The notes: generated from the letters alone by a model not told the origin. A stretch of 64,000 bases of DNA from Aliidiomarina quisquiliarum (GCF_023922585.1 NZ_JAMFTN010000014.1:254232-318231), one strand, 5' to 3'. Shown: positions 41,589-51,040, counted from the first letter of the stretch. Program-made: numbers and translations.

Positions 41589-42512
41589 ATGGACAGTTTA
41601 GCTATACTTTCGTTAGGTTTTGCCGTGTTTGTTATTGTTATTATTATAAAAACGGCCCGCATTGTGCCACAGCGAAGTAATTACGTTATAGAACGTCTCG
41701 GTAAGTATTCACGCACGCTCGACTCAGGGTTTCACATTCTTATCCCTTTTGTCGACAAAGTTGCTTATATACACACACTTAAAGAAGAAGTAATCGACGT
41801 AACTCGCCAAGCTTGTGTTACTAAAGACAACATTCAAGTAGGCATTAACGGTGTACTTTATATTCAAGTGATTGACGCGCACCGTGCCAGCTATGGCATT
41901 AACGACTACCGCTATGCTGCGTCGCAATTGGCGCAAACCACTATGCGTTCTGTTATTGGCCAAACGTCGCTTGATAAAACCTTCGAAGAGCGCGCCATGA
42001 TCAACGAAGCAGTAGTAAATGCACTCGACGAAGCAGCAGCGCCTTGGGGTATTAAAGTATTACGTTATGAAATTTCCGACATTGAATTACCCGCTAGCAT
42101 TCGCGACGCCCTTGAACAGCAAATGCGCGCTGAACGTGAACGCCGTGCTGCTATTGCGAAATCGGAAGGTGAACGCCAAGCTTTGATCAACGTTTCAGAA
42201 GGTCAGAAGCAAGAAGTTATCAATATGTCTGAAGCAGAAAAACAAAAGCAAATTAACGAAGCTGAAGGGCGGGCAGAAGAAATTGAACTTATTGCCACCG
42301 CCACCGCTGAAGGCTTACGTAAAATAGCCATAGCTATAAACGAGCCAGGCGGCAAAGAAGCCGTTAACTTACGTGTTGCTGAACAATACGTGAAAGAGTT
42401 CGGCAATTTAGCCAAGGTGAACAACACCATGATTATACCTGCCGAGCTTGCCAACATTGGCGGTGCTGTAGCTAGCATTACCGACATTGTTAAGGGTATG
42501 CGCAGTTCATGA
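41589..42512 (+). CDS. qmcA: SPFH/stomatin-like protein QmcA
   Basis: The 307-residue protein has one N-terminal membrane segment (about 6-23) and an SPFH (band 7) domain from about 25 to 190, with RSNYVIERLGKYSRTLDSGFHILIPF, then an Ala/Glu/Lys-rich coiled coil (about 180-250) with repeated EGQKQEVINMSEAEKQ-type segments. E. coli QmcA is 305 residues long. It forms large membrane scaffolds. It follows the NfeD gene, as usual, and its end overlaps the LEA-14 gene by four. Confidence 0.92.
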   Translation: MDSLAILSLGFAVFVIVIIIKTARIVPQRSNYVIERLGKYSRTLDSGFHILIPFVDKVAYIHTLKEEVIDVTRQACVTKDNIQVGINGVLYIQVIDAHRASYGINDYRYAASQLAQTTMRSVIGQTSLDKTFEERAMINEAVVNALDEAAAPWGIKVLRYEISDIELPASIRDALEQQMRAERERRAAIAKSEGERQALINVSEGQKQEVINMSEAEKQKQINEAEGRAEEIELIATATAEGLRKIAIAINEPGGKEAVNLRVAEQYVKEFGNLAKVNNTMIIPAELANIGGAVASITDIVKGMRSS

Positions 42513-42994
42513 AACAAGTAGGCCAGCTGGTAATATTTGCCCTAGCTATAAGCATGCTTTACGGTTGCACCACGCTAAAACAACAGCTAGCCGATACGGT
42601 TAAGTTTCGGCTAGAAGGCGTCGATATTACCATGGGCGTGCGTCGTGGTAATAATATTGTTCCCGACATTACTGCCGATTTAGCGGTACAGGTAGAAGTG
42701 AACAATAACAGCCCAATAGCGTTAACGTTAATGCAAATGAACTACAACGTGTTTGTTGGCAATTCGCTGGTTGGCCAGGGTGCTAACCAAAACGAAGTTA
42801 AAGTGGCGGCCCAAGGTGGGCGTAATTCAATAGTGCTTAACATTTCCTTAAGTGCCAAAGAGCTGCTTGCCGAAGGCATTCATTTAAGCCGCGACAAAAC
42901 CATGCCGCCATTACGCATTGAAGGTTCAGGCGTAGTGAACTCGGCCATAGGAAGTTACAACATTCCATTTACGCTGCGTTACAACGACAGCTAA
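42509..42994 (+). CDS. LEA-14-like (WHy domain) lipoprotein
   Basis: The 161-residue protein has a lipobox LYGC at about residues 17-20. The mature part is a WHy/LEA type 2 beta-sandwich (VQVEVNNNSPIALTLMQMNYNVFVGNSLVGQG, IVLNISLSA). Such proteins are thought to protect against dehydration or cell-envelope stress. Translation is coupled to qmcA (ATGA overlap). A strong terminator follows. Confidence 0.85.
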   Translation: MKQVGQLVIFALAISMLYGCTTLKQQLADTVKFRLEGVDITMGVRRGNNIVPDITADLAVQVEVNNNSPIALTLMQMNYNVFVGNSLVGQGANQNEVKVAAQGGRNSIVLNISLSAKELLAEGIHLSRDKTMPPLRIEGSGVVNSAIGSYNIPFTLRYNDS

Positions 42995-43023
42995 TTATTT
43001 AACAAAAACAAAATGAACTAAAT

Positions 43024-43056
43024 AGCCGTAGCTTGCAAAAGCTGCGGCTTTTTTTT
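43024..43056 (+). terminator. Rho-independent terminator after the NfeD-qmcA-LEA operon
   Basis: A stem AGCCGTAGCTT / AAGCTGCGGCT (one mismatch pair) with GCAA loop is followed by eight T. Confidence 0.9.
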
Positions 43057-43085
43057 ACCTGGGTTTTGTTAAAGAAGAAACGACG

Positions 43086-43320
43086 GGGAGCTTGCTATAG
43101 CGTTATCTTAATAGTAATCCGATTTAACATAAGGGGGCTTGCTATAGCGTTATCTTAATAATAATCCGATTTAACATAAGGGGGCTTGCTATAGGGCCAC
43201 CTTAATAATAATCAGATTTAACATAAGGGGGCTTGCTATAGGGCCATCTTAATAATAATCCGATTTAACATAAGGGGGCTTGCTATAGGGCTATCTTAAT
43301 AATAATCCGATTTAACATAA
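43086..43320. repeat. Five tandem copies of a 47-bp repeat
   Basis: Five head-to-tail units of exactly 47 bp, with the anchor CTTGCTATAG at 43091, 43138, 43185, 43232 and 43279. Variation is clustered just after the anchor: copies 1-2 read CGTTATCTTA, copy 3 GGCCACCTTA, copy 4 GGCCATCTTA, copy 5 GGCTATCTTA. The rest, ATAATAATCCGATTTAACAT, is nearly invariant. There are no spacers, so it is not a CRISPR. It contains no reading frame of note. It lies between a terminator and the 3' end of mipA, that is between two gene ends. Confidence 0.97.
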
Positions 43321-43331
43321 TATATATTATG
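43316..43331. repeat. 16-bp perfect palindrome ending the tandem array
   Basis: CATAATATATATTATG is a perfect palindrome that uses the CATAA end of the last 47-bp unit. It is entirely A/T inside, so it could melt easily. Confidence 0.8.
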
Positions 43332-43366
43332 CGTACCATTATGTGTATGTAGATAAGGGCTAAGCC

Positions 43367-44173
43367 CTAAAGCTGATAGCTTAAAAATACAAAGGCGCTG
43401 GTGGTATGTGAACCCTCAGTCATTGGGCTGTTGCGTATTTCGTTGTCTATAAAGGTGCGTGTTACCGATCCAGCTAAAGTCCAGCGGGCGTTTAAGCGCA
43501 TGAAGCCTTCAAGGCTTAGTGTGGTGTTCCAGCTATTTTTACTTTGGTATTCACTTAAACCCGAACGCTGTGCTTCAGCCGCACTAATGCCATAAAAGTA
43601 ATCGGCAAAGCTGCCACTGATGTAGCTTACGTCAATGCGCGGGCCAAACTGCCAAATGTGCGGTTGTTTACTAAGCGAGTAAAAATAGCCAACCGACGAC
43701 CGATAACCCGTGTCGAAGTCGCGTACGTTTACTAAGGTTTCTGCAGAAATACGGCCATACTGCGTGTGCTGGTTGTACTTCAAACCGGTTTCTATACGAA
43801 AGTCGCGCTGGTCTAATAGCTTTAATGCGTCTATGCGGTTCTTTTTAGGCTCAAACCGAAACGGTGCCACGCTAGCCACTGCGGCTAATTCAGCACCTTG
43901 CTTACGATACAGCCGAAAACCTAATTCAACGCCACGAAAATAAACCTTTTCACCTTCGTAACCAACCACCGGAACCACAAAGGTTTCGTTGTTACGGCCC
44001 TTGTAAGCAGCGTCGACACTTGCCACCGCTAAGCCCACCCGCCAATTACTGGGTTTCTCGGTTTCTTCTGCAGAAACAGCCGTTCCGGAAACTAACCATA
44101 AAGCACTACAAGCCTTTATTAGCGGTGCTTTAAGGGCTTTCAATGAGCTGAAGGCTGGTTTTCTTTTTATCAC
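43367..44173 (-). CDS. MipA/OmpV-family outer membrane protein
   Basis: The 268-residue protein has a signal peptide ending near ALWLVSGTAVSA (residue about 34) and a beta-barrel-like body with alternating aromatic residues, ending in the typical outer-membrane terminus FVFLSYQL. MipA in E. coli is a scaffold that links murein synthase and lytic enzymes; OmpV-like proteins also act as porins. The start is GTG at 44173, since the nearby ATG runs into a stop. It has its own upstream region of about 180 bp. Confidence 0.85.
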   Translation of the reverse strand: MIKRKPAFSSLKALKAPLIKACSALWLVSGTAVSAEETEKPSNWRVGLAVASVDAAYKGRNNETFVVPVVGYEGEKVYFRGVELGFRLYRKQGAELAAVASVAPFRFEPKKNRIDALKLLDQRDFRIETGLKYNQHTQYGRISAETLVNVRDFDTGYRSSVGYFYSLSKQPHIWQFGPRIDVSYISGSFADYFYGISAAEAQRSGLSEYQSKNSWNTTLSLEGFMRLNARWTLAGSVTRTFIDNEIRNSPMTEGSHTTSAFVFLSYQL

Positions 44174-44357
44174 GTTATCATTCCTTTTGGTAATCTTAAT
44201 TTAGGCCGTTACTGCCAATTTTATACAGTATTAACGTACAATTTACTTAGAATACGCAGCCACAAGCAAATTAGATTACCCGTAGCCGCCGTAACTGACG
44301 TTTACACACAAGCCTTTTAGCGTATCATACCGATTGATTTTATTGAGACGCCATAAT

Positions 44358-46376
44358 ATGCCGGACAGAACAGAATATTTAAGTGCACCTTCGTATCAAA
44401 AACTAGGTGCCGACGACTTAAGTGCAAACCCAACCCGTTGGTTACATGCTTATGCAGCTATGCCAAACGGTACGGTTCAAGGCACTGGTACTGCGCAAGT
44501 GTTAGCAGGCCAGTCGCGCGCCCTACTTGCTTTGCAACAAGCCATTCAGTCACGCTCTAGCTATAGCAATGCTTATATGGCATTACCGCCAGGCTTAGTA
44601 GCTGAAGACGTAATTCGGGCCGTCGCCAAAACACAAAACTGGTCGGTACGCCACCAGTACGACTGGGTGTATTTAGCTAACCCAGCCGACGCCAATGCAC
44701 CTATATGTGTGTGGCTACCTTTAGGCAGTGCTGAAAACGCCCTTACCGGCTTATGGGAATTACTGAATACCGAGCCCAGCGAGCGCGCGCCTATTATCGA
44801 TCAATTGAACGGTTTATATCCCTCAACTAGCTTTAGCCGCTACCTTGAAGCCATTCAATTTAAAACCTTCGACGACATTCCGGGCAGCGAACTTGCCAAT
44901 ATTATTGTGTCGCATAAACAAGGCGCTGAAGCCTGGGTATATTGCGACAGGGTTACCCGCGAACGGTTGTTTGGCGACATTCGTATTCAGTCGGTTGAAG
45001 GCACCATTAGTTCTGAACTGCACCTTATTCGCCCAGGCGATTTACTACAGGCAAACGGCGGCATTTTGGTTATCGACGCCAATGAATTACTGCTTGAACC
45101 TAAGTTATGGCGCCAATTAAAACATGTTTTACGGCGTAAACGCTTCGACTGGGCACAACCAGGCGAAGGCCAAACGGCTATATTTTATGCGCCCGAGCCA
45201 GTGCCCCTCGACATTAAAGTTATTTTAACCGGCGACGCCTCGTTATTTAGCCAACTCGACGAGCTAGATTCTGATTTCAGCAATTACTTTCCGTTCTTTG
45301 CCGACTTTTCTGGCATTTTTCAGCCCAACAAAGACAACTTTACCGATTACCTCGACTTTTTAACCTACGTACGCGACCAAGTAGGCCACCGACCATTGAA
45401 TGAAAGTGGTTTAACCGCCCTGCTACGTTATTCTTCTAGCTTGTGTGAACACCAGTCGGAACTCAGTTTAGACGCCGTACGCTTAATGCAATTACTGGAA
45501 GAAGCTGAAAACCTTGCCAACGAGCAAAAAGCCAACTTTATAACAGCCGAGCACATACATAAGGTTGAAACACAGCAACGCGCTCGGGCTTCTCGCATTG
45601 CCGAAATGAGCTGGCAAAATATTATTGAAGACCAAATACAAATCGACACTTCGGGCAATGTGGTGGGCCAAATTAATGGTCTTACGGTGGTGTCTGTAGC
45701 TGGTGCAGAATTTGGCGAGCCCTCGCGTATAACTGCTTCGGTGCATTATGGCGACGGCGACATTATCGACATTGAGCGAAAAGCCGAATTGAGCGGTAAC
45801 ATTCATACTAAAGGCGTAATGATTTTAACCGCCTATTTAGCCAATTTATTTGCCCAAAAAGAGCCCATGCCCCTTTCGGCCACCTTAGTATTTGAACAGT
45901 CGTACCATGAAGTAGACGGCGACAGCGCTTCTTTGGCAGAGCTATGCTGTTTATTATCTGCCCTTGGCGACGTGCCCATAAAACAAAGTTTGGCGGTTAC
46001 CGGGGCCATTGACCAATTTGGTAATGTGCAAGCCGTAGGCGGCATTAACGAAAAAATAGAAGGTTATTTTCAGGTGTGCCAACACCGCGGCCTGAATGGC
46101 GAACACGGTGTAGTGCTACCCGCTTCTAACCGTATGAATTTACATTTGTCGCAACAGGTACAAGACGCCGTAGAACAAGGTAAATTTCATATTTATGCCG
46201 TTAAACATGTTACCGAAGCCGTCTACTTATTAATGAATATAGCTTGTGGTACGCCGCTTGATCCGAACGAAGAGCATCTCTTTGGCCGAATTCAAAAACG
46301 CTTGCGTGAAGTGCAAGAAATCCCCGACGACGAGCAGCGTAGAGGTTTTTTCGCCCGATTATTTGATCTGCGATAA
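44358..46376 (+). CDS. lonH: Lon-like protease LonH (YcbZ type)
   Basis: The 672-residue protein has an N-terminal region without a clear Walker A loop, a degenerate AAA-like middle (GGILVIDANELLLEPKLW is Walker-B-like), and a Lon protease domain at about residues 460-640. The catalytic dyad is Ser523 (in GDSAS) and Lys566 (in GGINEKIEG), 43 residues apart, the same distance as Ser679-Lys722 of E. coli Lon. It sits before fabA, as ycbZ does in E. coli. ATG at 44358 was chosen. Confidence 0.9.
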   Translation: MPDRTEYLSAPSYQKLGADDLSANPTRWLHAYAAMPNGTVQGTGTAQVLAGQSRALLALQQAIQSRSSYSNAYMALPPGLVAEDVIRAVAKTQNWSVRHQYDWVYLANPADANAPICVWLPLGSAENALTGLWELLNTEPSERAPIIDQLNGLYPSTSFSRYLEAIQFKTFDDIPGSELANIIVSHKQGAEAWVYCDRVTRERLFGDIRIQSVEGTISSELHLIRPGDLLQANGGILVIDANELLLEPKLWRQLKHVLRRKRFDWAQPGEGQTAIFYAPEPVPLDIKVILTGDASLFSQLDELDSDFSNYFPFFADFSGIFQPNKDNFTDYLDFLTYVRDQVGHRPLNESGLTALLRYSSSLCEHQSELSLDAVRLMQLLEEAENLANEQKANFITAEHIHKVETQQRARASRIAEMSWQNIIEDQIQIDTSGNVVGQINGLTVVSVAGAEFGEPSRITASVHYGDGDIIDIERKAELSGNIHTKGVMILTAYLANLFAQKEPMPLSATLVFEQSYHEVDGDSASLAELCCLLSALGDVPIKQSLAVTGAIDQFGNVQAVGGINEKIEGYFQVCQHRGLNGEHGVVLPASNRMNLHLSQQVQDAVEQGKFHIYAVKHVTEAVYLLMNIACGTPLDPNEEHLFGRIQKRLREVQEIPDDEQRRGFFARLFDLR

Positions 46377-46384
46377 CAGCTTTC

Positions 46385-46420
46385 AACTGTTCGGACTTGT
46401 TCAGCGTACAGCTGTTCGCT
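46385..46420 (+). promoter_or_regulatory. FadR and FabR sites in the fabA promoter
   Basis: AACTGTTCGGACTTGTT (46385-46401) differs at one defined base from the FadR consensus AACTGGTCNGACNTGTT. AGCGTACAGCTGTTCGCT (46403-46420) is an 18-bp near-palindrome of the FabR type. The order and the one-base spacing are the same as I recall for the E. coli fabA promoter, where FadR activates and FabR represses. A -35-like TTGTTC overlaps at 46397-46402. Confidence 0.85.
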
Positions 46421-46458
46421 AAGCTACGCCAAACATTTACTTTAACGAAGGTTTATAT

Positions 46459-46968
46459 ATGCAGTCATCTTATACGCGTGAAGAATTATTAGCATGCGGT
46501 CGCGGCGAAATGTTCGGCCCTGGCAATAGTCGGTTACCCGCTCCTAACATGCTAATGATGGATCGTGTTACACGCATGGAAGAAACCGGCGGTACTCACG
46601 GCTTAGGCTATGTTGAAGCAGAACTCGACATTCACCCCGACTTGTGGTTTTTCGATTGCCACTTTATAGGCGACCCTGTTATGCCTGGTTGCCTTGGCCT
46701 CGACGCCCTTTGGCAGCTGCTAGGTTTCTTCTTAGCTTGTTCGGGTGGCCCAGGTCGTGGCCGTGCCCTTGGTGTTGGCGAAGTGAAATTTACCGGCCAA
46801 GTATTACCTACCGCTAAAAAAGTAACTTACCGCATTAACTTTACCCGAGTTATTAAACGCAGGTTGTTTATGGGTATTGGCGACGGTGAAGTTGAAGTAG
46901 ACGGCAGGGTTATTTACACCGCCAAAGATTTAAAAGTAGGCTTGTTTACCGACACCTCAACGTTTTAA
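46459..46968 (+). CDS. fabA: 3-hydroxydecanoyl-ACP dehydratase/isomerase
   Basis: FabA dehydrates 3-hydroxydecanoyl-ACP and isomerises the double bond, starting unsaturated fatty acid synthesis. The 169-residue hot-dog protein has the catalytic pair His68 ([14 protein letters not shown]) and Asp82 (GLDALWQ), 14 apart as in E. coli. Its promoter has FadR and FabR sites. A strong terminator follows. Confidence 0.97.
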   Translation: MQSSYTREELLACGRGEMFGPGNSRLPAPNMLMMDRVTRMEETGGTHGLGYVEAELDIHPDLWFFDCHFIGDPVMPGCLGLDALWQLLGFFLACSGGPGRGRALGVGEVKFTGQVLPTAKKVTYRINFTRVIKRRLFMGIGDGEVEVDGRVIYTAKDLKVGLFTDTSTF

Positions 46969-46994
46969 TAGCTTGTACTATTACCGCACAAATA

Positions 46995-47025
46995 AAAAGC
47001 CCGGCTAAATTTTGGCCGGGCTTTT
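46995..47025 (+). terminator. Terminator after fabA
   Basis: An 11-bp perfect stem (AAAAGCCCGGC with GCCGGGCTTTT) has a 9-nt AT-rich loop. It may also serve rmf from the other side. Confidence 0.9.
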
Positions 47026-47074
47026 CTCTAAAATCTGCACTAATCAATTTTCTTGTTGACCAAAAAATGTTTTC

Positions 47075-47257
47075 TTAACGATTAAAATAGCCGTCGTTAC
47101 GGGCTTCCATGGCGTCTCGCCAGCCACCCAGCCATTCAGAACGAACATCGTTACCTTGGTATGGACAAAGCTCTTTAGAGCGGCCTGCAACACCAGCTTT
47201 AAAACCTTGGGAGTTAGCTCTTTCTAAGCGATCTCTTTTCTGTCTTTTCATTCTCAT
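47075..47257 (-). CDS. rmf: Ribosome modulation factor
   Basis: RMF pairs 70S ribosomes into inactive 100S dimers in stationary phase. The product (60 residues) contains MKRQKRDRLERA, AGVAGRSKELCPYQ and SEWLGGWRDAMEARN, nearly the E. coli protein. ATG 47257 is chosen as GAGGAAAG lies eight bp before; ATG 47251 (58 residues) is the E. coli-like alternative. It converges on fabA, as in E. coli. Confidence 0.95.
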   Translation of the reverse strand: MRMKRQKRDRLERANSQGFKAGVAGRSKELCPYQGNDVRSEWLGGWRDAMEARNDGYFNR

Positions 47258-47354
47258 GTGCACTTTCCTCTTGTCATATCTCAATAACGTGCCTTTTTTA
47301 TGAAGCACACTTACTGTGATAACCATTATGGCCGGAAAGTTCAATCATAAAAAA

Positions 47355-47394
47355 AGCGATCTCAGCGGTTATCACTTAACCAAATGAGATCGCT
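47355..47394 (-). terminator. Terminator after the DUF3466 gene
   Basis: On the minus strand, a 10-bp stem (AGCGATCTCA with TGAGATCGCT) encloses a smaller GGTTA/TAACC hairpin and is followed by seven T. It ends the rlmKL-uup-DUF3466 transcript. Confidence 0.85.
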
Positions 47395-47420
47395 ATGTTT
47401 TTCACTTAGAACAAATAAGC

Positions 47421-49112
47421 TTATTTTTGGGTTTTACGGCGGCGCCTGGTTATATAGAACATTCCGCCTAATACAAAGGTTATAGCAAGCTGAATAGGGC
47501 TAATTGCCGCAGCTTTGCGCTCTTGTTTATCGCTGGGATCGCCACAGGCTTCAACGTTACTGCTGGCACGAACAAGCACCGGGCGCACGTTTAGGGCAGT
47601 GTATTCCCGCCCGTCGATAACACGGGTTTCTTCCATGTTCGCTAAAGCAATAATGTCGCCGTTGTCGTTAATGCTTACCGCATCAAACAAGTCATAGCCA
47701 GAATTACAACCCATAAGCGAATTAAGGTCTACCGTAATGTCTTTGTCAATGTCATACATAAAGGCCACCGTACGGCGCTGTTCTACTTGCGTTCTGTCGC
47801 GCTCGGCCCGGCCCACTACTTGGTTTAAATTATTCATAGCCCGTGGACGCCAGCTTGAATCAGTAAAAAAGCCACTCGGAAAAGTTACTTCACGGCCGTC
47901 TGTATGGGCAATAAACAAGCGTTCACGTGGGTATTGCAAGTTTACTTGGTAAGTGAAACCAGTAATAAAGCCGTTATTGTTAATTTGCGTTGCTTTACTT
48001 TGGGCATACCCCTGCTTGGTGTTAGGAATAATCCACTCGGCCTTACCTTGGTTATAAATAGTGGCGTAATTCAGCGCAAAAGGGCCATTAAAAGCGGTAA
48101 AGCCTACAGCAATGCCAGCGTCGTTCACGTCTAAGGCTTCACTTCTTACTGTACCTTCTATTTTGTCTTTGTCTTCTTTGCCTTCATTGTCGTCCAGCGC
48201 AGTTGGCGCCATACCTAACGAACGCTGAGCAATAACATTACCGGTGGCGTCTAGTTCCCACATATAAGCGGTTTCTAAATATAACGGCGAACGTATAGCG
48301 GCTTCATATTCAGCACTGGCCCATACTCCATACATACAAGCGTCAAGGGGTAAGTGCGCTGAAGTCGACTCAGGGTTCTGGCAATTAGCATAAGCCGTTA
48401 CTACCCGTGGGGTGTCTTCAATAGCGGCAAAACCAACCACTTGGTTATTGTCGTTAATTGCATAGGCCCGCGAAATTCCGCTATAGGTAAGGCCGCTTTC
48501 GCCCGCTAATTCAACGTGGTCAACACCATTGGTCCACAGTGCTTGTGGCATGCGGTCGCGCACAAAATAAATTGCCGGGGCGTTGTTTTCGTCGCTACCG
48601 TTTACTTGCAAGAAAGGCGCACGAAACTCACCAACCGCTTGGTTGCTATTATTAATACCGTGCAAAATTACGTCGTTGCTGCGGGTTAATAGGCCCGTAA
48701 CCGGTTCAATTACGTCTAAACTATTATTTAGCGTAGTCATGGCGCCGTTATACCACAGGCCACTGAACTGAGTTACTTTTTGCACGGTCGGGCTGTTTAA
48801 GCTACCACCGCGGCCAAACAATGTATTTCGCACAGTAATATATTCTGCAGCACTTAGGTTATTTAAGTCGTCAATCGACTCAAAGTCGTCTGGGTTCAAC
48901 AGGTCTACGCGCAGTGGTATGTCTACAATATTATAGCCAATGCCAACAAAGTGACCTTGATCATTCATGTCGTTAACCGTTGCCGAAAGCGCGCCTGGCA
49001 CATGGCCAAAGTCAACTACTTCATAGCCTTGCGCGTGTGCAGCACTAGCCATAGCTGAGCTAACGAAAAGTGCGGATATGGCTATAGCCAAATACTTCTT
49101 TTGTAATCGCAT
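47421..49112 (-). CDS. DUF3466-family exported protein with HAF-type repeats
   Basis: The 563-residue protein has a signal peptide (cut near ASAAHAQG, about residue 27) and at least seven repeats of the type (A/S)INxNxxVVGxA spread over its length (DMNDQGHFVG, GINNSNQAVG, AINDNNQVVG, DVNDAGIAVG, QINNNGFITG, AMNNLNQVVG, SINDNGDIIA). These are the repeats of HAF/DUF3466 extracellular proteins. The C-terminus is a hydrophobic helix followed by RRRRKTQK, which looks like a membrane anchor or a sorting signal. Function is unknown. Its ATG overlaps the uup stop by one base. Confidence 0.85.
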   Translation of the reverse strand: MRLQKKYLAIAISALFVSSAMASAAHAQGYEVVDFGHVPGALSATVNDMNDQGHFVGIGYNIVDIPLRVDLLNPDDFESIDDLNNLSAAEYITVRNTLFGRGGSLNSPTVQKVTQFSGLWYNGAMTTLNNSLDVIEPVTGLLTRSNDVILHGINNSNQAVGEFRAPFLQVNGSDENNAPAIYFVRDRMPQALWTNGVDHVELAGESGLTYSGISRAYAINDNNQVVGFAAIEDTPRVVTAYANCQNPESTSAHLPLDACMYGVWASAEYEAAIRSPLYLETAYMWELDATGNVIAQRSLGMAPTALDDNEGKEDKDKIEGTVRSEALDVNDAGIAVGFTAFNGPFALNYATIYNQGKAEWIIPNTKQGYAQSKATQINNNGFITGFTYQVNLQYPRERLFIAHTDGREVTFPSGFFTDSSWRPRAMNNLNQVVGRAERDRTQVEQRRTVAFMYDIDKDITVDLNSLMGCNSGYDLFDAVSINDNGDIIALANMEETRVIDGREYTALNVRPVLVRASSNVEACGDPSDKQERKAAAISPIQLAITFVLGGMFYITRRRRKTQK

Positions 49113-51040
49113 TAGTTTTCCTGCAAGTTCTCTAAATAATCCCAACGCTCAAGCGCACTCACTAATTCTTCTTCTATACTTTGAATGCGCTCTAACACGG
49201 GCTGCGTGTCGCCAATTGGCTGTTTAAAAAAGTCCTGGTCTGCAACTTTTTCCTGTAATTGTTCTAGCTCTATTTCCAGTTGTTCAATTTGTGCTGGAAG
49301 TTGCTCAAGTTCGCGTTTCAATTTGTATGATAACTTGTTCGGCGAGCGAGCTAAAGTCTGCTGTGCTTGAGAGTCTCGAGTAGCGGCAGAAGTTCCCGAC
49401 GGTGGCTTATTTGCGGCATATTTCTGCTCGCGTTCACGTTTGGCCTGTTGGTACATGGCCACTTCATGAAAACCACCCACAATTTCTGTAATTTGGCCAT
49501 TGCCTTCAAACAGCAATACTTCGTCGGCGGTGTTTTCAATAAATTCACGGTCGTGGCTTACTAACAGTACCGTACCTTTAAATTCCGCCACAATACTTTC
49601 CAGCAATTCGAGTGTTTCCACGTCTAAGTCGTTGGTCGGTTCGTCTAGAATCAACAGGTTACATTCTTTTAGTAATATTTGCGCTAACAGTACTCTATTT
49701 CGTTCACCACCCGACAAGGCTTTTACTGGCATACGTGCTTGCTGTGGGGTAAACAAAAAGTCTTGCAAGTAGCTATAAATATGGCGCGTACGGCCACCAA
49801 AGGTTATGTCCATTTTGCCTTCGCCAACGTTGTCGGCAATCGACTTTTCCGGATCAAGTTCAGCCCGGTGCTGATCGTAATAAGCCACGTTCAGCTTAGT
49901 GCCCTGCTCCATGGTGCCAGCGGTAGGCTGTAAGTCGTTTAAAATAAGCTTTATTAAAGTACTTTTACCAATACCATTGGGGCCTACTAAAGCAATTTTG
50001 TCGCCACGCTGCAAAGTAAACGAAAAGTCTTTTATCAGCACCTTGTCGTTATATTGGAAGCTAATGTTATTGGCACGCCAAACAATTTTACCCGAACGCT
50101 CGGCGGCTTGGGCTTCAAAGCTAGCGTTCGACTGCTTCGCTCGGCGCTGTTTACGCTCTTCCCGTAACGCTTGTAAGGCACGCACCCGCCCTTCATTACG
50201 GGTACGGCGGGCTTTTACGCCTTGGCGAATCCACACTTCTTCTTCCGCCAGCTTTTTGTCGAAGGCCGCATTATGGGCTTCTTCAATATCAAGTTGGTTT
50301 TGTTTTTCCACTAAATAGTTAGCGTAGTCGCCCGGGAAACTGGTTAATTTACCGCGATCTAAGTCAACAATTCGCGTGGCTAAAGCCCGTATAAAGGCCC
50401 GGTCGTGGCTAATAAAAACAATTGAACCGTTAAAGTCTTTTAAGGTTTGCTCCAGCCACTCTACGGTTTCAACGTCTAGGTGGTTCGTGGGCTCGTCTAG
50501 CAACAGCACGTCGGGGTTAATAACCCAAGCACGCGCAAGCGCCACCCGGCGTAGCCAACCACCCGACAAACTGTTCATGGTGGCGGTACCGTCTAAGCCT
50601 AAACGGGTTAAGGTTTGTTCAATTTGCTGCTGTACTTCCCAACCGTTGTTTGCTTCCAACTTTTCTTGCACCCGAGCCAGCTCGGTTAAAACCTCATCGG
50701 AAGAATCGTCGGCTAAACGCTGAATAAGCTTTGCGTATTTGGTTAAATGCTCTTGTAAGTTAGCAAAAGCACCGGCCACAAAGTCAAACACCGCCATTTC
50801 AGTTTGTGCGGGTGGGTCTTGCGGCAGCATCGACACTTTTAAGCTGGCGTCTCTTTTCAGCTCACCGTCGTCTAGCTTTAACTGGCCATTTAGCACCTTT
50901 AATAGGCTCGACTTACCTGCCCCGTTTCTACCCACAATACAAAGCCGCTCGTCGCGCTCAATAATAAGCTGGGTGTTGTCCAACACTGGCGCGGTACCAA
51001 AGGCTAACCGGGCATTTTGTAAACGAAGTAATGCACTCAT
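49112..51040 (-). CDS. uup: ABC-F ATPase Uup
   Basis: The 642-residue soluble protein has two ABC domains. Walker A motifs are GRNGAGKSS and GPNGIGKST. Signature motifs are LSGGWLRRVALARA and LSGGERNRVLLAQ, with DEPTNHLD and DEPTNDLD. A charged linker lies between and a coiled coil ends the protein (about 570-640). Uup acts on ribosomes and on DNA branch structures. ATG at 51040 starts the canonical MSALLRL; the stretch before it overlaps the glutaredoxin gene. In E. coli uup also follows rlmL. Confidence 0.95.
   Translation of the reverse strand: MSALLRLQNARLAFGTAPVLDNTQLIIERDERLCIVGRNGAGKSSLLKVLNGQLKLDDGELKRDASLKVSMLPQDPPAQTEMAVFDFVAGAFANLQEHLTKYAKLIQRLADDSSDEVLTELARVQEKLEANNGWEVQQQIEQTLTRLGLDGTATMNSLSGGWLRRVALARAWVINPDVLLLDEPTNHLDVETVEWLEQTLKDFNGSIVFISHDRAFIRALATRIVDLDRGKLTSFPGDYANYLVEKQNQLDIEEAHNAAFDKKLAEEEVWIRQGVKARRTRNEGRVRALQALREERKQRRAKQSNASFEAQAAERSGKIVWRANNISFQYNDKVLIKDFSFTLQRGDKIALVGPNGIGKSTLIKLILNDLQPTAGTMEQGTKLNVAYYDQHRAELDPEKSIADNVGEGKMDITFGGRTRHIYSYLQDFLFTPQQARMPVKALSGGERNRVLLAQILLKECNLLILDEPTNDLDVETLELLESIVAEFKGTVLLVSHDREFIENTADEVLLFEGNGQITEIVGGFHEVAMYQQAKREREQKYAANKPPSGTSAATRDSQAQQTLARSPNKLSYKLKRELEQLPAQIEQLEIELEQLQEKVADQDFFKQPIGDTQPVLERIQSIEEELVSALERWDYLENLQEN

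Noticed and set aside
43086-43320. CRISPR array
   Set aside because: The 47-bp units follow each other directly with no unique spacers, and no cas genes are near.
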